The position numbers were made by a program, and so were the translations under genes. From the NCBI GenBank assembly GCA_024684065.1, contig JAIKXO010000051.1, positions 1-46,673 of the forward strand: 46,673 bases of DNA. The letters run 5' to 3'. Source of the stretch: Lachnospiraceae bacterium (GTDB lineage Bacteria > Bacillota_A > Clostridia > Lachnospirales > Lachnospiraceae). Below are positions 25,739-34,068 of this stretch, in pieces; position 1 is the stretch's first letter, and each line of letters opens with the position of its first letter. The notes under the pieces were generated by a model. The model saw only the letters and a program-made list of their open reading frames with translations. It was not told where the DNA came from and made no database searches.

Positions 25739-26021
25739 ACTTATCCCTCATATCTGATATCACATCGTCTGCGTTACGATACTTTCCTTCTGCAGAGTGC
25801 TTTCTGGATACCTCCAGTTTTTTCAGAATATCATCTTCCGACAGAACAACAAACGGATCTGCAGTAGTTTTCTTTATTTCAAAAGGAAACCCATTTACAG
25901 CAACAGCTTTTGTTAAAAACATACGGATGGCGGTCGTCGTATCTGTACCAAGATCCTTAAAGAGATTATCAGATTTAACTTTCAGATCGTCATCAACTCT
26001 CAACTGTATTGTACTAGCCAT
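25728..26021 (-). CDS. RelB/DinJ-family antitoxin
   Basis: A 97-residue antitoxin. The start at 26019-26021 has GGGAGG 5 nt upstream and gives ASTIQLRVDDDLKVKSDNLF, the ribbon-helix-helix DNA-binding N-terminus of RelB/DinJ proteins (TTTAIRMFLTKAVAVNGFPF completes it). The C-terminal half (ILKKLEVSRKHSAEGKYRNA) is the flexible toxin-binding tail. It neutralises the downstream ParE-like toxin and should repress its own promoter. Confidence 0.92.
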   Translation of the reverse strand: MASTIQLRVDDDLKVKSDNLFKDLGTDTTTAIRMFLTKAVAVNGFPFEIKKTTADPFVVLSEDDILKKLEVSRKHSAEGKYRNADDVISDMRDKYGI

Positions 26022-26050
26022 AAAAACCTCCCGATGAATAACGTGATGCA

Positions 26051-26079
26051 ATTATACCGCTACTTCATTACATTTGCAA
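26051..26079 (-). promoter_or_regulatory. promoter of the toxin-antitoxin operon
   Basis: On the minus strand, TTGCAA (26074-26079) and a perfect TATAAT (26051-26056) are spaced by 17 nt, 29 bp before the antitoxin ATG. Autoregulation by the antitoxin is expected for the family. Confidence 0.7.
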
Positions 26080-26256
26080 GAATGTTGCAATATAATAATA
26101 AATTTTGGGTTTAAATGGTTTACTTTTTTACGGTGATACCAAACGAAATTGGATGATACTTCAAAAAACTGAATACAGCCCGGCACATAATAAATACAGA
26201 GCAATAAAATATGACCGGACCGGGTATCGGCGGCAACAATACGGGAGGAGATCAAT

Positions 26257-27771
26257 ATGAAGAATATGATGAAAGAATATCTGGGAAATGACTACAGCAA
26301 CAACCATCTGAGAAACTTCTGTTTATACTGGATAAAGGCATTTGAATGCAGGGACAGATACTCTTCTTATGATGAGTGGCGGAAGGAAAATGACCTTGAT
26401 TGTCAGTACCTTGCCGGTGATCTTAGGGCAGACACGCTTATGAGCGCATGGACGCCCATCAAGTGGGTTGCTGATAACCTGAACAGAGATATCGGAGTAG
26501 CTTTCTATAAGACCAGCAGGATAAGCAGCGATCCGCTTCATGACCTGCGTCTCCTGGCAGAGGATGGTGACAGTTATCTTCCGTACAGAAATGAGCTTGT
26601 GAAACTCTTATACAGGTTCCTGGAACTTGCAGAGCTTCGATGCAACTTTATTCTTCTTCCTTCAAGGGAGATGAATCCGGCAAGGTATCAGTGCTTTACA
26701 GGTGGAGAAAAGGTCTGGCTTTTTGATGAGGTTCCCGCCACTCTTTCGCATATATTCGACAGAAACAGCCTGGGAAGGTTTTTTACGGGCAGCGATCATG
26801 CAATCAGGTGGGTCAGGCGCGAGCATCTTGAAATGGGTTTTGAAGATGAAAAGATAGATCTGTATCATGTCAGGCCTCTCATTAACGGGCTCGATCCCTG
26901 TAACCCAAAGTGGCTTACAAATGAAAACGAGATCAGGGAGGCGCTTAAATATATGATCGGTTTTCTTGAGGCAAGGATGAAGGTATTTACGGATATTGAA
27001 GAAAACGGGTTGGATATAGACGGATACGGCGATTATGGTGAAACATGTAATGATTCCCCGGCTGCTGATCCCGGCTCGATCTGCTTTGAGGCAAGTATGA
27101 GTGGATATAACAAAGTAGCCTGTTCCATAGGGAAAGTATTTGAAAAGATAAAGGATGACGGGCTGATCAGGAACGCAGACAGGATCGACTTCCACATTAA
27201 AGGGGATGTTTCGGACGAGGAAGCCGGACAGATCGATGACTGTATAAGGAGGCTGCTTGGGTGGTACGATGAGGATCGTGAGATTCAGTACATGTATGAG
27301 TATAAGATCGATGAAACTATGAGCAGGACCTGTGAAACCTGCGCATATGTACATCTCAGAAAACAGGGGCGGCTGATCGTGCCTGAAAAGAAGGCGGAAG
27401 AAAAAGGAGAATTTGTACGGCCTGAAGCGATGCACTCGGATGTGTTATGGGACATATACAGGCTGTTCAATAATATGTACAGGCCTTATCTCTGGGTGGA
27501 TACCGGCAGCAGGCATGGCAAATACAGCCTGTATCTGATCAAAGATACAGCCTTTGGCCACGGCGGGACTGATTATGGTGTAGGAAACATGGGGATTGAA
27601 CTGCCATGGAGCAGAAAGGAATGGATCGATCTGAAGCTGATCAAAGCATACGGGAACGGCAGGACGGAAAGTACCTGCCGTATCTGTACAGACGCTATGA
27701 GGGATTGTAACGATACGATCGAGAAGGTGCTGCATGATAATCATATGAGGCTTCAGGAAGGATTTTACTGA
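26257..27771 (+). CDS. uncharacterised protein, 504 residues
   Basis: No family recognised. The protein is soluble, without signal or membrane segments, and rich in aromatic and charged residues. A C-terminal stretch CETCAYVHLRKQGRLIVPEK might be a nucleic-acid or metal-linked loop, but the cysteines are too few for a defined zinc site. The middle (MSGYNKVACSIGKVFEKIKD ... RIDFHIKGDVSDEEAGQIDD) looks like a separate alpha/beta domain. The ATG has GGGAGGAG 7 nt upstream, so expression is likely. It stands 225 bp before the vWA gene of the phospho-signalling cluster and could belong to it, but there is no direct link. Confidence 0.7.
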   Translation: MKNMMKEYLGNDYSNNHLRNFCLYWIKAFECRDRYSSYDEWRKENDLDCQYLAGDLRADTLMSAWTPIKWVADNLNRDIGVAFYKTSRISSDPLHDLRLLAEDGDSYLPYRNELVKLLYRFLELAELRCNFILLPSREMNPARYQCFTGGEKVWLFDEVPATLSHIFDRNSLGRFFTGSDHAIRWVRREHLEMGFEDEKIDLYHVRPLINGLDPCNPKWLTNENEIREALKYMIGFLEARMKVFTDIEENGLDIDGYGDYGETCNDSPAADPGSICFEASMSGYNKVACSIGKVFEKIKDDGLIRNADRIDFHIKGDVSDEEAGQIDDCIRRLLGWYDEDREIQYMYEYKIDETMSRTCETCAYVHLRKQGRLIVPEKKAEEKGEFVRPEAMHSDVLWDIYRLFNNMYRPYLWVDTGSRHGKYSLYLIKDTAFGHGGTDYGVGNMGIELPWSRKEWIDLKLIKAYGNGRTESTCRICTDAMRDCNDTIEKVLHDNHMRLQEGFY

Positions 27772-27995
27772 GAAGGAACTGCAGCGCTATATTATGACCG
27801 GTATTTAACAAAAGCGCAGAGAGGATAGGGGAGAATTTTAAGACCAGTCTTTATGGAAAAGACGATAATATTTGATATATAAAGATGAACATTGACAATA
27901 TTCATATATTTTTGTGAAGAGCAAAATTATTATGCATACCGGTATGCCGAAAAGACATGCCAAAAAGAATATGCATATTTAAAGGAGGTTATATA

Positions 27996-28682
27996 ATGGC
28001 AGGACAGGGAATGGGTGAATATTGTGTTGATATCGTGATGTGCATTGACGCGACAGGAAGCATGGCACCGATAATAGAAGAGGTAAAGAGTAATGCGCTT
28101 TCGTTTTACCAGCGCTTCATAGAGGCGATGGAGGAGAATGATAAAGAAGTAGAGCAGCTAAGGATAAAGGTTATCGCTTTCAGGGATTATATAGCGGATT
28201 CGGAGCCGATGTCGGAGTCCGGGTTCTTTGTCCTTCCGGATCAGACGGAAAGTTTCGAGTCCTTTGTCAGCAGCATAGAGGCTTCCGGCGGCGGAGATAC
28301 TGCGGAGAATGCCCTTGAGGCTATAGCCCTTGCCCTTAAATCGGACTGGACGACGGGAGGCTCAAAGCGCAGGCATGCTATTTTGGTATTCTCAGACGCT
28401 CCCGCGCTTCCTCTCGGGGAAAGGAAGGACTGTGCAGGATATCCTGACGGAATGCCCGCCGATATAGCGGAGCTTGGCTCATGGTGGGAGGGGACGTCCC
28501 AGACCCTGAGCAGCAACTATCAGGCTAAGGCAGGAAGGCTTGTTGCCTTTGTCCCGAATGCGGAGCCCTGGACGGAGATGCAGGCGTGGAACCGTTATTG
28601 GCCCGCTTTCTCTCCTGCGGGAACAGGGCTTGCCGATGTTGACATCCAGTCGGCTATAGACCTCATGGTCGGTTCGTTCTGA
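27996..28682 (+). CDS. TerY-like von Willebrand factor A domain protein
   Basis: A 228-residue vWA protein. The metal-ion-dependent adhesion site is DIVMCIDATGSMAPII (about 11-26; Asp-x-Thr-x-Ser), followed by the second Thr/Ser loop near SGGGDTAENALEAI and the Asp in ILVFSDAPALP. This matches TerY-type vWA proteins, which bind phosphorylated partners or scaffold complexes. The start at 27996 has AAAGGAGG 7 nt upstream; an ATG at 27957 is weaker. It is the first gene of a TerY-P-type triad, 14 bp before the PP2C gene. The 224-bp upstream gap is AT-rich with a possible TTGACA at 27892 but no matching -10. Confidence 0.88.
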   Translation: MAGQGMGEYCVDIVMCIDATGSMAPIIEEVKSNALSFYQRFIEAMEENDKEVEQLRIKVIAFRDYIADSEPMSESGFFVLPDQTESFESFVSSIEASGGGDTAENALEAIALALKSDWTTGGSKRRHAILVFSDAPALPLGERKDCAGYPDGMPADIAELGSWWEGTSQTLSSNYQAKAGRLVAFVPNAEPWTEMQAWNRYWPAFSPAGTGLADVDIQSAIDLMVGSF

Positions 28683-28696
28683 TTAAGGTATTTGTG

Positions 28697-29926
28697 ATGG
28701 AATTAACTGTTTACAGGCAGGCATATAAAGAGCGCCCGGACGGCACTGTTGTATACAAAGGGGAGGATGCGCTCCCCTTTGTGAATGATAAGGTAATACT
28801 GGTTGCGGACGGACTCGGCGGCGCGGCTGCGATACGCCATCAGAAAATAAGGCCGGAGCTCTTTGACACGGAAAAGATCGCAGAGGTTCTGTTCCCGGAA
28901 TTTTGCGGGGAAGCATGCAGTCCGGAATTTATCCGATATGTGAAGGATTCTTTTTTTGAGCTGTTTGCGGTGAAGGACTGTTATACGGATAATATCAACA
29001 ATATCAAAAAAAGCGGGTATTTTGCCTCGAGGCTCGTCGCGGCGATCATGCTTTTTTCGGTGTTGTACAGGGAGTCCTCATTTTCCGTGGAAAACCTGAT
29101 CGAAAGCCTTGCTTCAAAAACCGGCGAAGAAAGGGACAGGCTGTTAAAGGAATCAGGGGGGTATTTTAAGGGTATCATTCAGGATGAGCTCAGAAAATGT
29201 GCCGGACGGGCAAATCTTACCTATGAATCGGCATATTCGGGGCTTGCCCTGTTGGGGACTACACTTTGCATGACGCTGTTTCGGGAGACAGATGAAAGCA
29301 TTCAGGCAGCCTGTCTTACCGCAGGGGATTCAAGGCCTTATACTTGGAGTGAGGAGGAGGGTCTCTGCCAGCTGCTGCCGGATGAGGAAGGGCCTGACGG
29401 CGGCATGACGAACTACATCCTTGCCAATGATGATGCGGATTTCTCTGTCAGATGCGATTATTTTGAATTTGCAAAGCCCTGTATTCTGTTTAATGCAAGC
29501 GATGGCTGTTTTGATTCCGGATATTTCCTGAGCCCCATGGCTTTTGAAAAGCTTATCCTTGATACCGCACTTGGATCAGGGTCGCCTGAGGAGATGGGCG
29601 GAAAACTTACGGAAATCTTCCGGGAATACGGAAGGCATGATGATTCCAGCACGATAGCCATGAGGATGTTTGGTTATGAAAGCTTTGAAGCCCTTAAGGA
29701 GAGCGCGGGAAGAAGGCTTTCGGTGCTTGAGAAAGATTATCTGTCAAAGCTTCCGGGGCTGCTTGAGGAAGATTACCGTAGAGAGGCTGAAAATGAGAAC
29801 GACCAGCCTGAAGAACCCTTTAATGAAGCTGAGGATGGAACTTCGGAAGCTTTTCTTAAAGCGAATCTTCAGGAAGCGCTTTTTAACAGTTATGAGCTTT
29901 CATACAGCAGATATATGATGACGTGA
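28697..29926 (+). CDS. PP2C-family protein phosphatase
   Basis: A 409-residue phosphatase of the PPM/PP2C type, which removes phosphate from Ser/Thr using two metal ions. Motifs in order are ILVADGLGGAAAIR (metal-binding Asp near 37), ALLGTTLCMTLF, CLTAGDSRPYTW, LFNASDGCFDSGYF and HDDSSTIAM. The C-terminal ~70 residues are acidic (NENDQPEEPFNEAEDGTSEA) with a final helical tail. The region between the first two motifs is longer than in a minimal PP2C. The ATG at 28697 follows a weak AAGG; the GTG just before it is an alternative. Its likely substrate is the product of the adjacent kinase reaction. Confidence 0.88.
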   Translation: MELTVYRQAYKERPDGTVVYKGEDALPFVNDKVILVADGLGGAAAIRHQKIRPELFDTEKIAEVLFPEFCGEACSPEFIRYVKDSFFELFAVKDCYTDNINNIKKSGYFASRLVAAIMLFSVLYRESSFSVENLIESLASKTGEERDRLLKESGGYFKGIIQDELRKCAGRANLTYESAYSGLALLGTTLCMTLFRETDESIQAACLTAGDSRPYTWSEEEGLCQLLPDEEGPDGGMTNYILANDDADFSVRCDYFEFAKPCILFNASDGCFDSGYFLSPMAFEKLILDTALGSGSPEEMGGKLTEIFREYGRHDDSSTIAMRMFGYESFEALKESAGRRLSVLEKDYLSKLPGLLEEDYRREAENENDQPEEPFNEAEDGTSEAFLKANLQEALFNSYELSYSRYMMT

Positions 29927-30089
29927 GCAATTGATTTTTTCGAAGCATGTTTTCCGGAGCACAGGTAAAAGGCGATAACAAAGCGCCGTATTATGATCGG
30001 CGTAAGCGTTTGCTGCCCGGGATAAGATGGAAAAAGAATGATCCGGCCTGTAAAATCATGACGGACCGGTGCAGTAAGGGAGCCAGGAA

Positions 30090-31526
30090 ATGCAGATAAA
30101 CGGATATGAAATAACAGGAGAATGGAAAGCAAGCCAGTGCGGGGAGACGGCAGTTGCAGAGAAAGACGGCAGAAGGTTCTTTTTAAAGAAGTATCAGACG
30201 CCTGTGGCGCCGATCGATAACGGTACGTTAGATGCCAAAACCTTCGCCCATAACAGAGAGCTTTTTGATCAGTTTCTCCGCATCCGGAAAACCGTAAACA
30301 GCAGGATCCGTTCCATAACGGGAGCCGGCGGGAATATTGTGATCCCCGCAGATGAATTTGAGCTGGATAATCATTATGTGGAAGCCGCTGAATTTGTGGA
30401 GGGTGTAGTTTCTGATGATGAGCTTGAGGATGTTATCAGGAGTCTTTCCCCGGAAGTGAAGAAGCTTTTGATGCAGACAGCCGCGGGAGCGCTTGCAAGT
30501 GTCCATAAGCAGGGTATAATCCACAGCGACCTGAAGTTAAAGAACGTTCTTTTAGTAAAAAACGCTACAGGAAATTACGTTGCAAAGCTTATTGATTTTG
30601 ACAGCAGCTATCCCGAGGATGAAAAGCCTGATGAGATAGTCGGAGATATCAATTATTATTCACCTGAGCTTGGTGCCTATGCGGATATCGAGGATGAAGA
30701 GGAAAAAGCAGAGGCAGGAAAGAAGCTTACGACAAAATCCGATATCTTTTCTCTTGGTCTTATCTTTCATTTTTACTTAAGCGGAACTTTGCCGGAACCC
30801 TGTGATCTTCCCGAAAAGCTTGAAAAAAGACGTGCCAAAGGGAAAAAGCTTTACAGTTGGGCTGTGCTTAACGGAGGAGCTAAGCTTTCTGTCAGCCCTC
30901 TTATCAAGGGAATAAAATACAGATCGCTTATTACGGACATGCTCAGCATAGATCCGGATGAGCGTCCCTCCGCTTTGGATGTGCTTATCCGTCTGAAGCA
31001 GGAAGAGGTTCTGTTTGAGGAGCCGTGGCCGGAGCATGGAATAATATTTGATATGGACAGGATCAAAAGCCGGGGCTTTACGGGGCTTGTCAAAAAGACT
31101 ATGGGAGATATCCGCGGATATGAATTGTACCGGGCTGATTCATCAGCGGTGTTCTTTAAAAAAGATGCGATGCTAGCCATGAAGTATGCAAAGCCTGCCG
31201 GGACTTCTTCAGGCTTTTCTGCCGGGAGTTCCTTTACTGAGACGTCACGGCCGGCGGTATCTTCGAAGGATTCAACAGAAGCTCCAAAGCCTGTTTCTGT
31301 GAGTAAACCCCTCGATACCGGGTCCGTAACGGCGGAAGAGATAGTGCCCTGGCCGGAGCATAAGATTTCCTTTGATATGGATAAGATCAGGGAAAAAGGG
31401 TTCTCCGGTGTAAAACAGAGTATCTTGGGCGGCATCCATGGATATACCTTTGTAAGAAGCAACGGTACGGAGCAGTTTCTCCGTGTGGAGATGGTCCTTG
31501 TCCAGAAAATGGCGGTGAAGATCTGA
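30090..31526 (+). CDS. atypical Ser/Thr protein kinase with duplicated C-terminal module
   Basis: A 478-residue cytoplasmic kinase. The N-lobe has FFLKKY (Lys33/34). The catalytic loop is GIIHSDLKLKNVLL (HSD instead of HRD, Asp and Asn retained). The metal motif is LIDFDSS (DFD instead of DFG), then NYYSPELGAY and KSDIFSLGLIFHFYLSG. The kinase domain ends near 305. A ~58-residue module occurs twice: PWPEHGIIFDMDRIKSRGFT at about 312 and PWPEHKISFDMDKIREKGFS at about 420, each ending in a hydrophobic Lys-rich strand. A Ser/Pro-rich linker separates them. Together with the vWA and PP2C genes it forms a TerY-P-type triad. The ribosome binding site is GGGAG 7 nt upstream. Confidence 0.9.
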   Translation: MQINGYEITGEWKASQCGETAVAEKDGRRFFLKKYQTPVAPIDNGTLDAKTFAHNRELFDQFLRIRKTVNSRIRSITGAGGNIVIPADEFELDNHYVEAAEFVEGVVSDDELEDVIRSLSPEVKKLLMQTAAGALASVHKQGIIHSDLKLKNVLLVKNATGNYVAKLIDFDSSYPEDEKPDEIVGDINYYSPELGAYADIEDEEEKAEAGKKLTTKSDIFSLGLIFHFYLSGTLPEPCDLPEKLEKRRAKGKKLYSWAVLNGGAKLSVSPLIKGIKYRSLITDMLSIDPDERPSALDVLIRLKQEEVLFEEPWPEHGIIFDMDRIKSRGFTGLVKKTMGDIRGYELYRADSSAVFFKKDAMLAMKYAKPAGTSSGFSAGSSFTETSRPAVSSKDSTEAPKPVSVSKPLDTGSVTAEEIVPWPEHKISFDMDKIREKGFSGVKQSILGGIHGYTFVRSNGTEQFLRVEMVLVQKMAVKI

Positions 31527-31662
31527 TAATGGCGTTTTGAACCGCGGGTTTTCATTTGAACCGCCGGACATTTATTTTTCCCTGTACGGAATGGGAAGAC
31601 AGGCAGTTTATCTTTTTGTCGGACATGGGATTATTATATTGTTAATACATCAGAGGAAATAT

Positions 31663-32631
31663 ATGAGCTGGAAATGTCCTGTCTGTGATACATATAATGA
31701 CGACAGTTCAGACAGCTGCATGGTCTGTGGCGCGGGGCGTCCGGAATCGGCGGCAGCGGAGAACTGGCCGGAGCCTGAATCAGGGAAGAAAGTGATCTCT
31801 GAGGAGGCAAGGCTTGCCGAGGAAGAACGCCTGAGAAAAGCGGAGGAGGCAAGGCTTGCCAGGGAACTCCGAAGGGCTGAGGAAGCAGGACGGGCCGGGG
31901 CAGGAAGAAGCTCCGGGGCGGCAAAGCGCACCCCGGCAGAGAGCCGAAGGGCAGAGGCAGCAAGCCGCGCAGAGGAAGCGGGGAGAGCCGAGGCTGAAAG
32001 GCGGAGACGGCTGGCTGAAGAAGCAAGAGCGGAAGAGGATGCAAGGAGGAGGAGAGAAGAAGAGTCAAGCCGGGTCGAGGAAGAGGTTCGAAGAGCGGAA
32101 GAATACAGGCGTGCCGAGTTCAGACGCAGAGAGGCATGGGAAAGACGGGAGCGAAGGAGAAAGATCCTTACAGCTGTTGTTGTCGTTTCAGTCATTTTCC
32201 TGGTTTTTTCATTTTTATTCCCGGATCTGTCGCCTTTAAAGCTTAGGAAGGGGAGCGGCTCAGAGGAGCAGGAAACGGAGGCTTCCGTGAATGAGACAGA
32301 GGACATGACAGAGGTTAATGCTAACGAAGCTGAACCGGGACAGACCGGGGAGCAGGAAGCTGAGGCTTCGGAAAAAGCAGATGAGGATAAGGCCGAAGAA
32401 GCGGAAGGATCCGGAAAAAAAGATAAAGAAGGATCGTTTTATGCAGCCGTTGAAGAAATCCGAAACGGGCAGGAAAATGCCGGGAATAATACAGAAACTG
32501 AAGGCGGCAGCATAAATGATCCGAAATCAAAAAAGAAAAATAAAAGCCCGTTTTATTCAGCTGTGACTGAATTTCGCAATGAAGAGGCTGCGGGAGGACG
32601 GAGAACCGGCCCGTCAGGAACGGGTAAGTGA
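31663..32631 (+). CDS. zinc-ribbon, coiled-coil, single-pass membrane protein
   Basis: A 322-residue protein starting at the ATG behind AGAGGAAA. It begins with a RanBP2-type zinc finger (WKCPVCDTYNDDSSDSCMVC, about 3-22). A ~110-residue Arg/Glu/Ala-rich coiled coil follows, with repeated EEARLAEEERLRKAEEARLA-type heptads. Next is a membrane helix (ILTAVVVVSVIFLVFSFLFP, about 169-188) and an acidic, disordered extracellular tail with two related short motifs, SFYAAVEEIRNGQ and PFYSAVTEFRNEE. Topology by positive charges puts the zinc finger and coiled coil inside. It probably is the membrane anchor or sensor of the kinase/phosphatase set. Low-complexity DNA in this region creates long meaningless frames on both strands. 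Confidence 0.82.
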   Translation: MSWKCPVCDTYNDDSSDSCMVCGAGRPESAAAENWPEPESGKKVISEEARLAEEERLRKAEEARLARELRRAEEAGRAGAGRSSGAAKRTPAESRRAEAASRAEEAGRAEAERRRRLAEEARAEEDARRRREEESSRVEEEVRRAEEYRRAEFRRREAWERRERRRKILTAVVVVSVIFLVFSFLFPDLSPLKLRKGSGSEEQETEASVNETEDMTEVNANEAEPGQTGEQEAEASEKADEDKAEEAEGSGKKDKEGSFYAAVEEIRNGQENAGNNTETEGGSINDPKSKKKNKSPFYSAVTEFRNEEAAGGRRTGPSGTGK

Positions 32632-32649
32632 ATAAAAAGGAGCCGGACT

Positions 32650-32925
32650 ATGGAAATAAACGGACAGAATAATATGGACAGATCAGCATCGATAAGCGAC
32701 GGGCAGTGGGAAGCGATCGGGCGCCTGATCCCGCTGCTTGGCAGGCAGAATGAGTGGGAGATCTCCAGAAACCGCCATCATGAGCTTTGCCTGTGGGAAA
32801 GAGAGGAGGATGCTCCGTTCATCAAAGAAGAAGCCGTCAAAGCACTGAAGGGTGCCATGACAAAGCCCCTTTGGGAATATCCGCTTTCTGATGAGGATAT
32901 CGATATGTTGTCTGAGCTTCTATGA
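32650..32925 (+). CDS. small acidic protein, unknown
   Basis: A 91-residue protein with a good AAGGAG ribosome binding site, 18 bp after the zinc-ribbon gene, so probably the last gene of that operon. It has no membrane segment; SISDGQWEAIGRLIPLLGRQ and a C-terminal DEDIDMLSELL suggest a small helical protein. No family recognised. Its position suggests an adaptor or regulator of the kinase cluster. Confidence 0.65.
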   Translation: MEINGQNNMDRSASISDGQWEAIGRLIPLLGRQNEWEISRNRHHELCLWEREEDAPFIKEEAVKALKGAMTKPLWEYPLSDEDIDMLSELL

Positions 32926-32994
32926 GCTGCCTTAAGACAGAGCTGACACTTTTTAAGATCTGCGGATAATCCCGGGTATGTCCGCAAATAAAGT

Positions 32995-33030
32995 AAGCAC
33001 CAAAACGAAAATCGTTTCGGTGCTTATTTT
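32995..33030 (+). terminator. intrinsic terminator after the kinase operon
   Basis: A 14-bp stem AAGCACCAAAACGA / TCGTTTCGGTGCTT with one mismatch and a tiny loop, followed by ATTTTAT. It ends the rightward operon 70 bp after its last stop. Confidence 0.7.
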
Positions 33031-33057
33031 ATGATTTCCTTTTGCGGCCGGTCGCAT

Positions 33058-33106
33058 ACTGTTATACTCAATAATGCAGTTTAATTCCGTTATTGAGCAT
33101 AACAGT
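33058..33106. repeat. 17-bp inverted repeat between convergent genes
   Basis: ACTGTTATACTCAATAA (33058-33074) pairs with TTATTGAGCATAACAGT (33090-33106) with one mismatch and a 15-nt loop. It lies 48 bp beyond the stop of the leftward TerB-like gene, so it may act as a bidirectional terminator or as an operator-like site. Confidence 0.7.
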
Positions 33107-33154
33107 CATAGCCCGTATATACTTTCATAACATTTTCGGAATTATCCTGTGTGG

Positions 33155-33586
33155 TTAGTCTAAAAGAGATTTGAGGTATTCGATCTCACCGGCAGAGATC
33201 CGGTCATCGATAGAGCAGATTGCCGCGATCAGGTTAAATAACCGCGTGAGCCCCTCCTCATTCAGGTTGTCCTTTACTTCCTTAACGATTTCATAGGCGG
33301 TCTCGTCATCTGCCGCCGCCTCCACTAAACCGATAATATCGTCTTCGCTGGTCTCATGGCCGGTAGCCGCTAAAAGCCCGTCGATAAAATCGAATTCGGC
33401 CTTTGTCAGTTCTCCGTCCGCAGCTGCCGTAGTAGCGAGGATTGCATATGTAATGATCATACCGTTTGTTTTCGGGTCGAATTTCTGAAAAGTCGGAAGC
33501 AGATCAACATAGCATTCAACAGCGAGCTTCGTTTTAAAATCGTCATCCTGGTTTACCAGATCCTGAAGCATTTCTTCAAAAGTCAT
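33155..33586 (-). CDS. TerB-like protein
   Basis: A 143-residue, all-helical acidic protein of the TerB (tellurite-resistance B) type. The family pattern of two Asp-containing helix pairs is visible in ILATTAAADGELTKAEFDFI and LIAAICSIDDRISAGEIEYL. TerB domains bind metal or lie at the membrane/cytoplasm interface of Ter stress systems. The ATG (33584-33586) has GGAGG 5 nt upstream. It is transcribed away from the FtsH chimera and towards the kinase operon, so all three blocks probably belong to one locus. Confidence 0.8.
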   Translation of the reverse strand: MTFEEMLQDLVNQDDDFKTKLAVECYVDLLPTFQKFDPKTNGMIITYAILATTAAADGELTKAEFDFIDGLLAATGHETSEDDIIGLVEAAADDETAYEIVKEVKDNLNEEGLTRLFNLIAAICSIDDRISAGEIEYLKSLLD

Positions 33587-33991
33587 ATTATCCTCCGTTC
33601 CGCAACAACACTGATCATCTGTTAATATACAGGCCGGATGAACTGCCTGTTTCGTTAAGATCAGGCTGCCGCTTTTTCAATATAAAGGCTGGGAAGATTG
33701 TATGCTCTGCTAAAGGGAAAAAATATGGCCTGGATTACGAAAAACAATGATTATATTATGTTATTATGATAAACACAGTTCCCGGGCGATAAAGTTTCAT
33801 AAGGAAAACGGCCGTTTTGCAGGCCTGCGCAGGGAGCGGGCGTCAGCCCTTATATCATAGCATAATATTTGCTATATGAATCGTAACATAAAACATACAG
33901 CAAGCATGACGGATTTCTTATAATCATTCTGATAAGTGTGCCATTATGGCGATAGCATAAAATACTGCCGGAGGTTTAGAGTTTGAGGGCC
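33587..33991. other. divergent intergenic region without a gene
   Basis: About 400 bp between the TerB-like gene and leader element B. An AT-rich stretch near 33745-33775 (TTATATTATGTTATTATGAT) could hold divergent promoters, but no clear -35/-10 pair was found. No coding frame is convincing. Confidence 0.5.
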
Positions 33992-34068
33992 GAAGACTTT
34001 CAAACCTGATCGGCGGTTCGGATACAAGCCCGGATATATCCGGCCCGTGTCCGGCATGGAGGATAAAA
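33992..34068 (+). repeat. leader element copy B (before the FtsH chimera)
   Basis: The same element as at 19461: GAAGACTTTCAAACCTGAT, then GGTTCGGATACAAGC, the palindrome CCGGATATATCCGG, and GGAGGATAAAA immediately before the start codon at 34069. It supplies the ribosome binding site. Confidence 0.8.

Noticed and set aside
31650..32306. Long minus-strand frame opposite the coiled-coil gene (218 residues)
   Set aside because: A Ser/Leu/Arg-rich shadow of the repetitive coiled-coil codons, without a ribosome binding site or domain.
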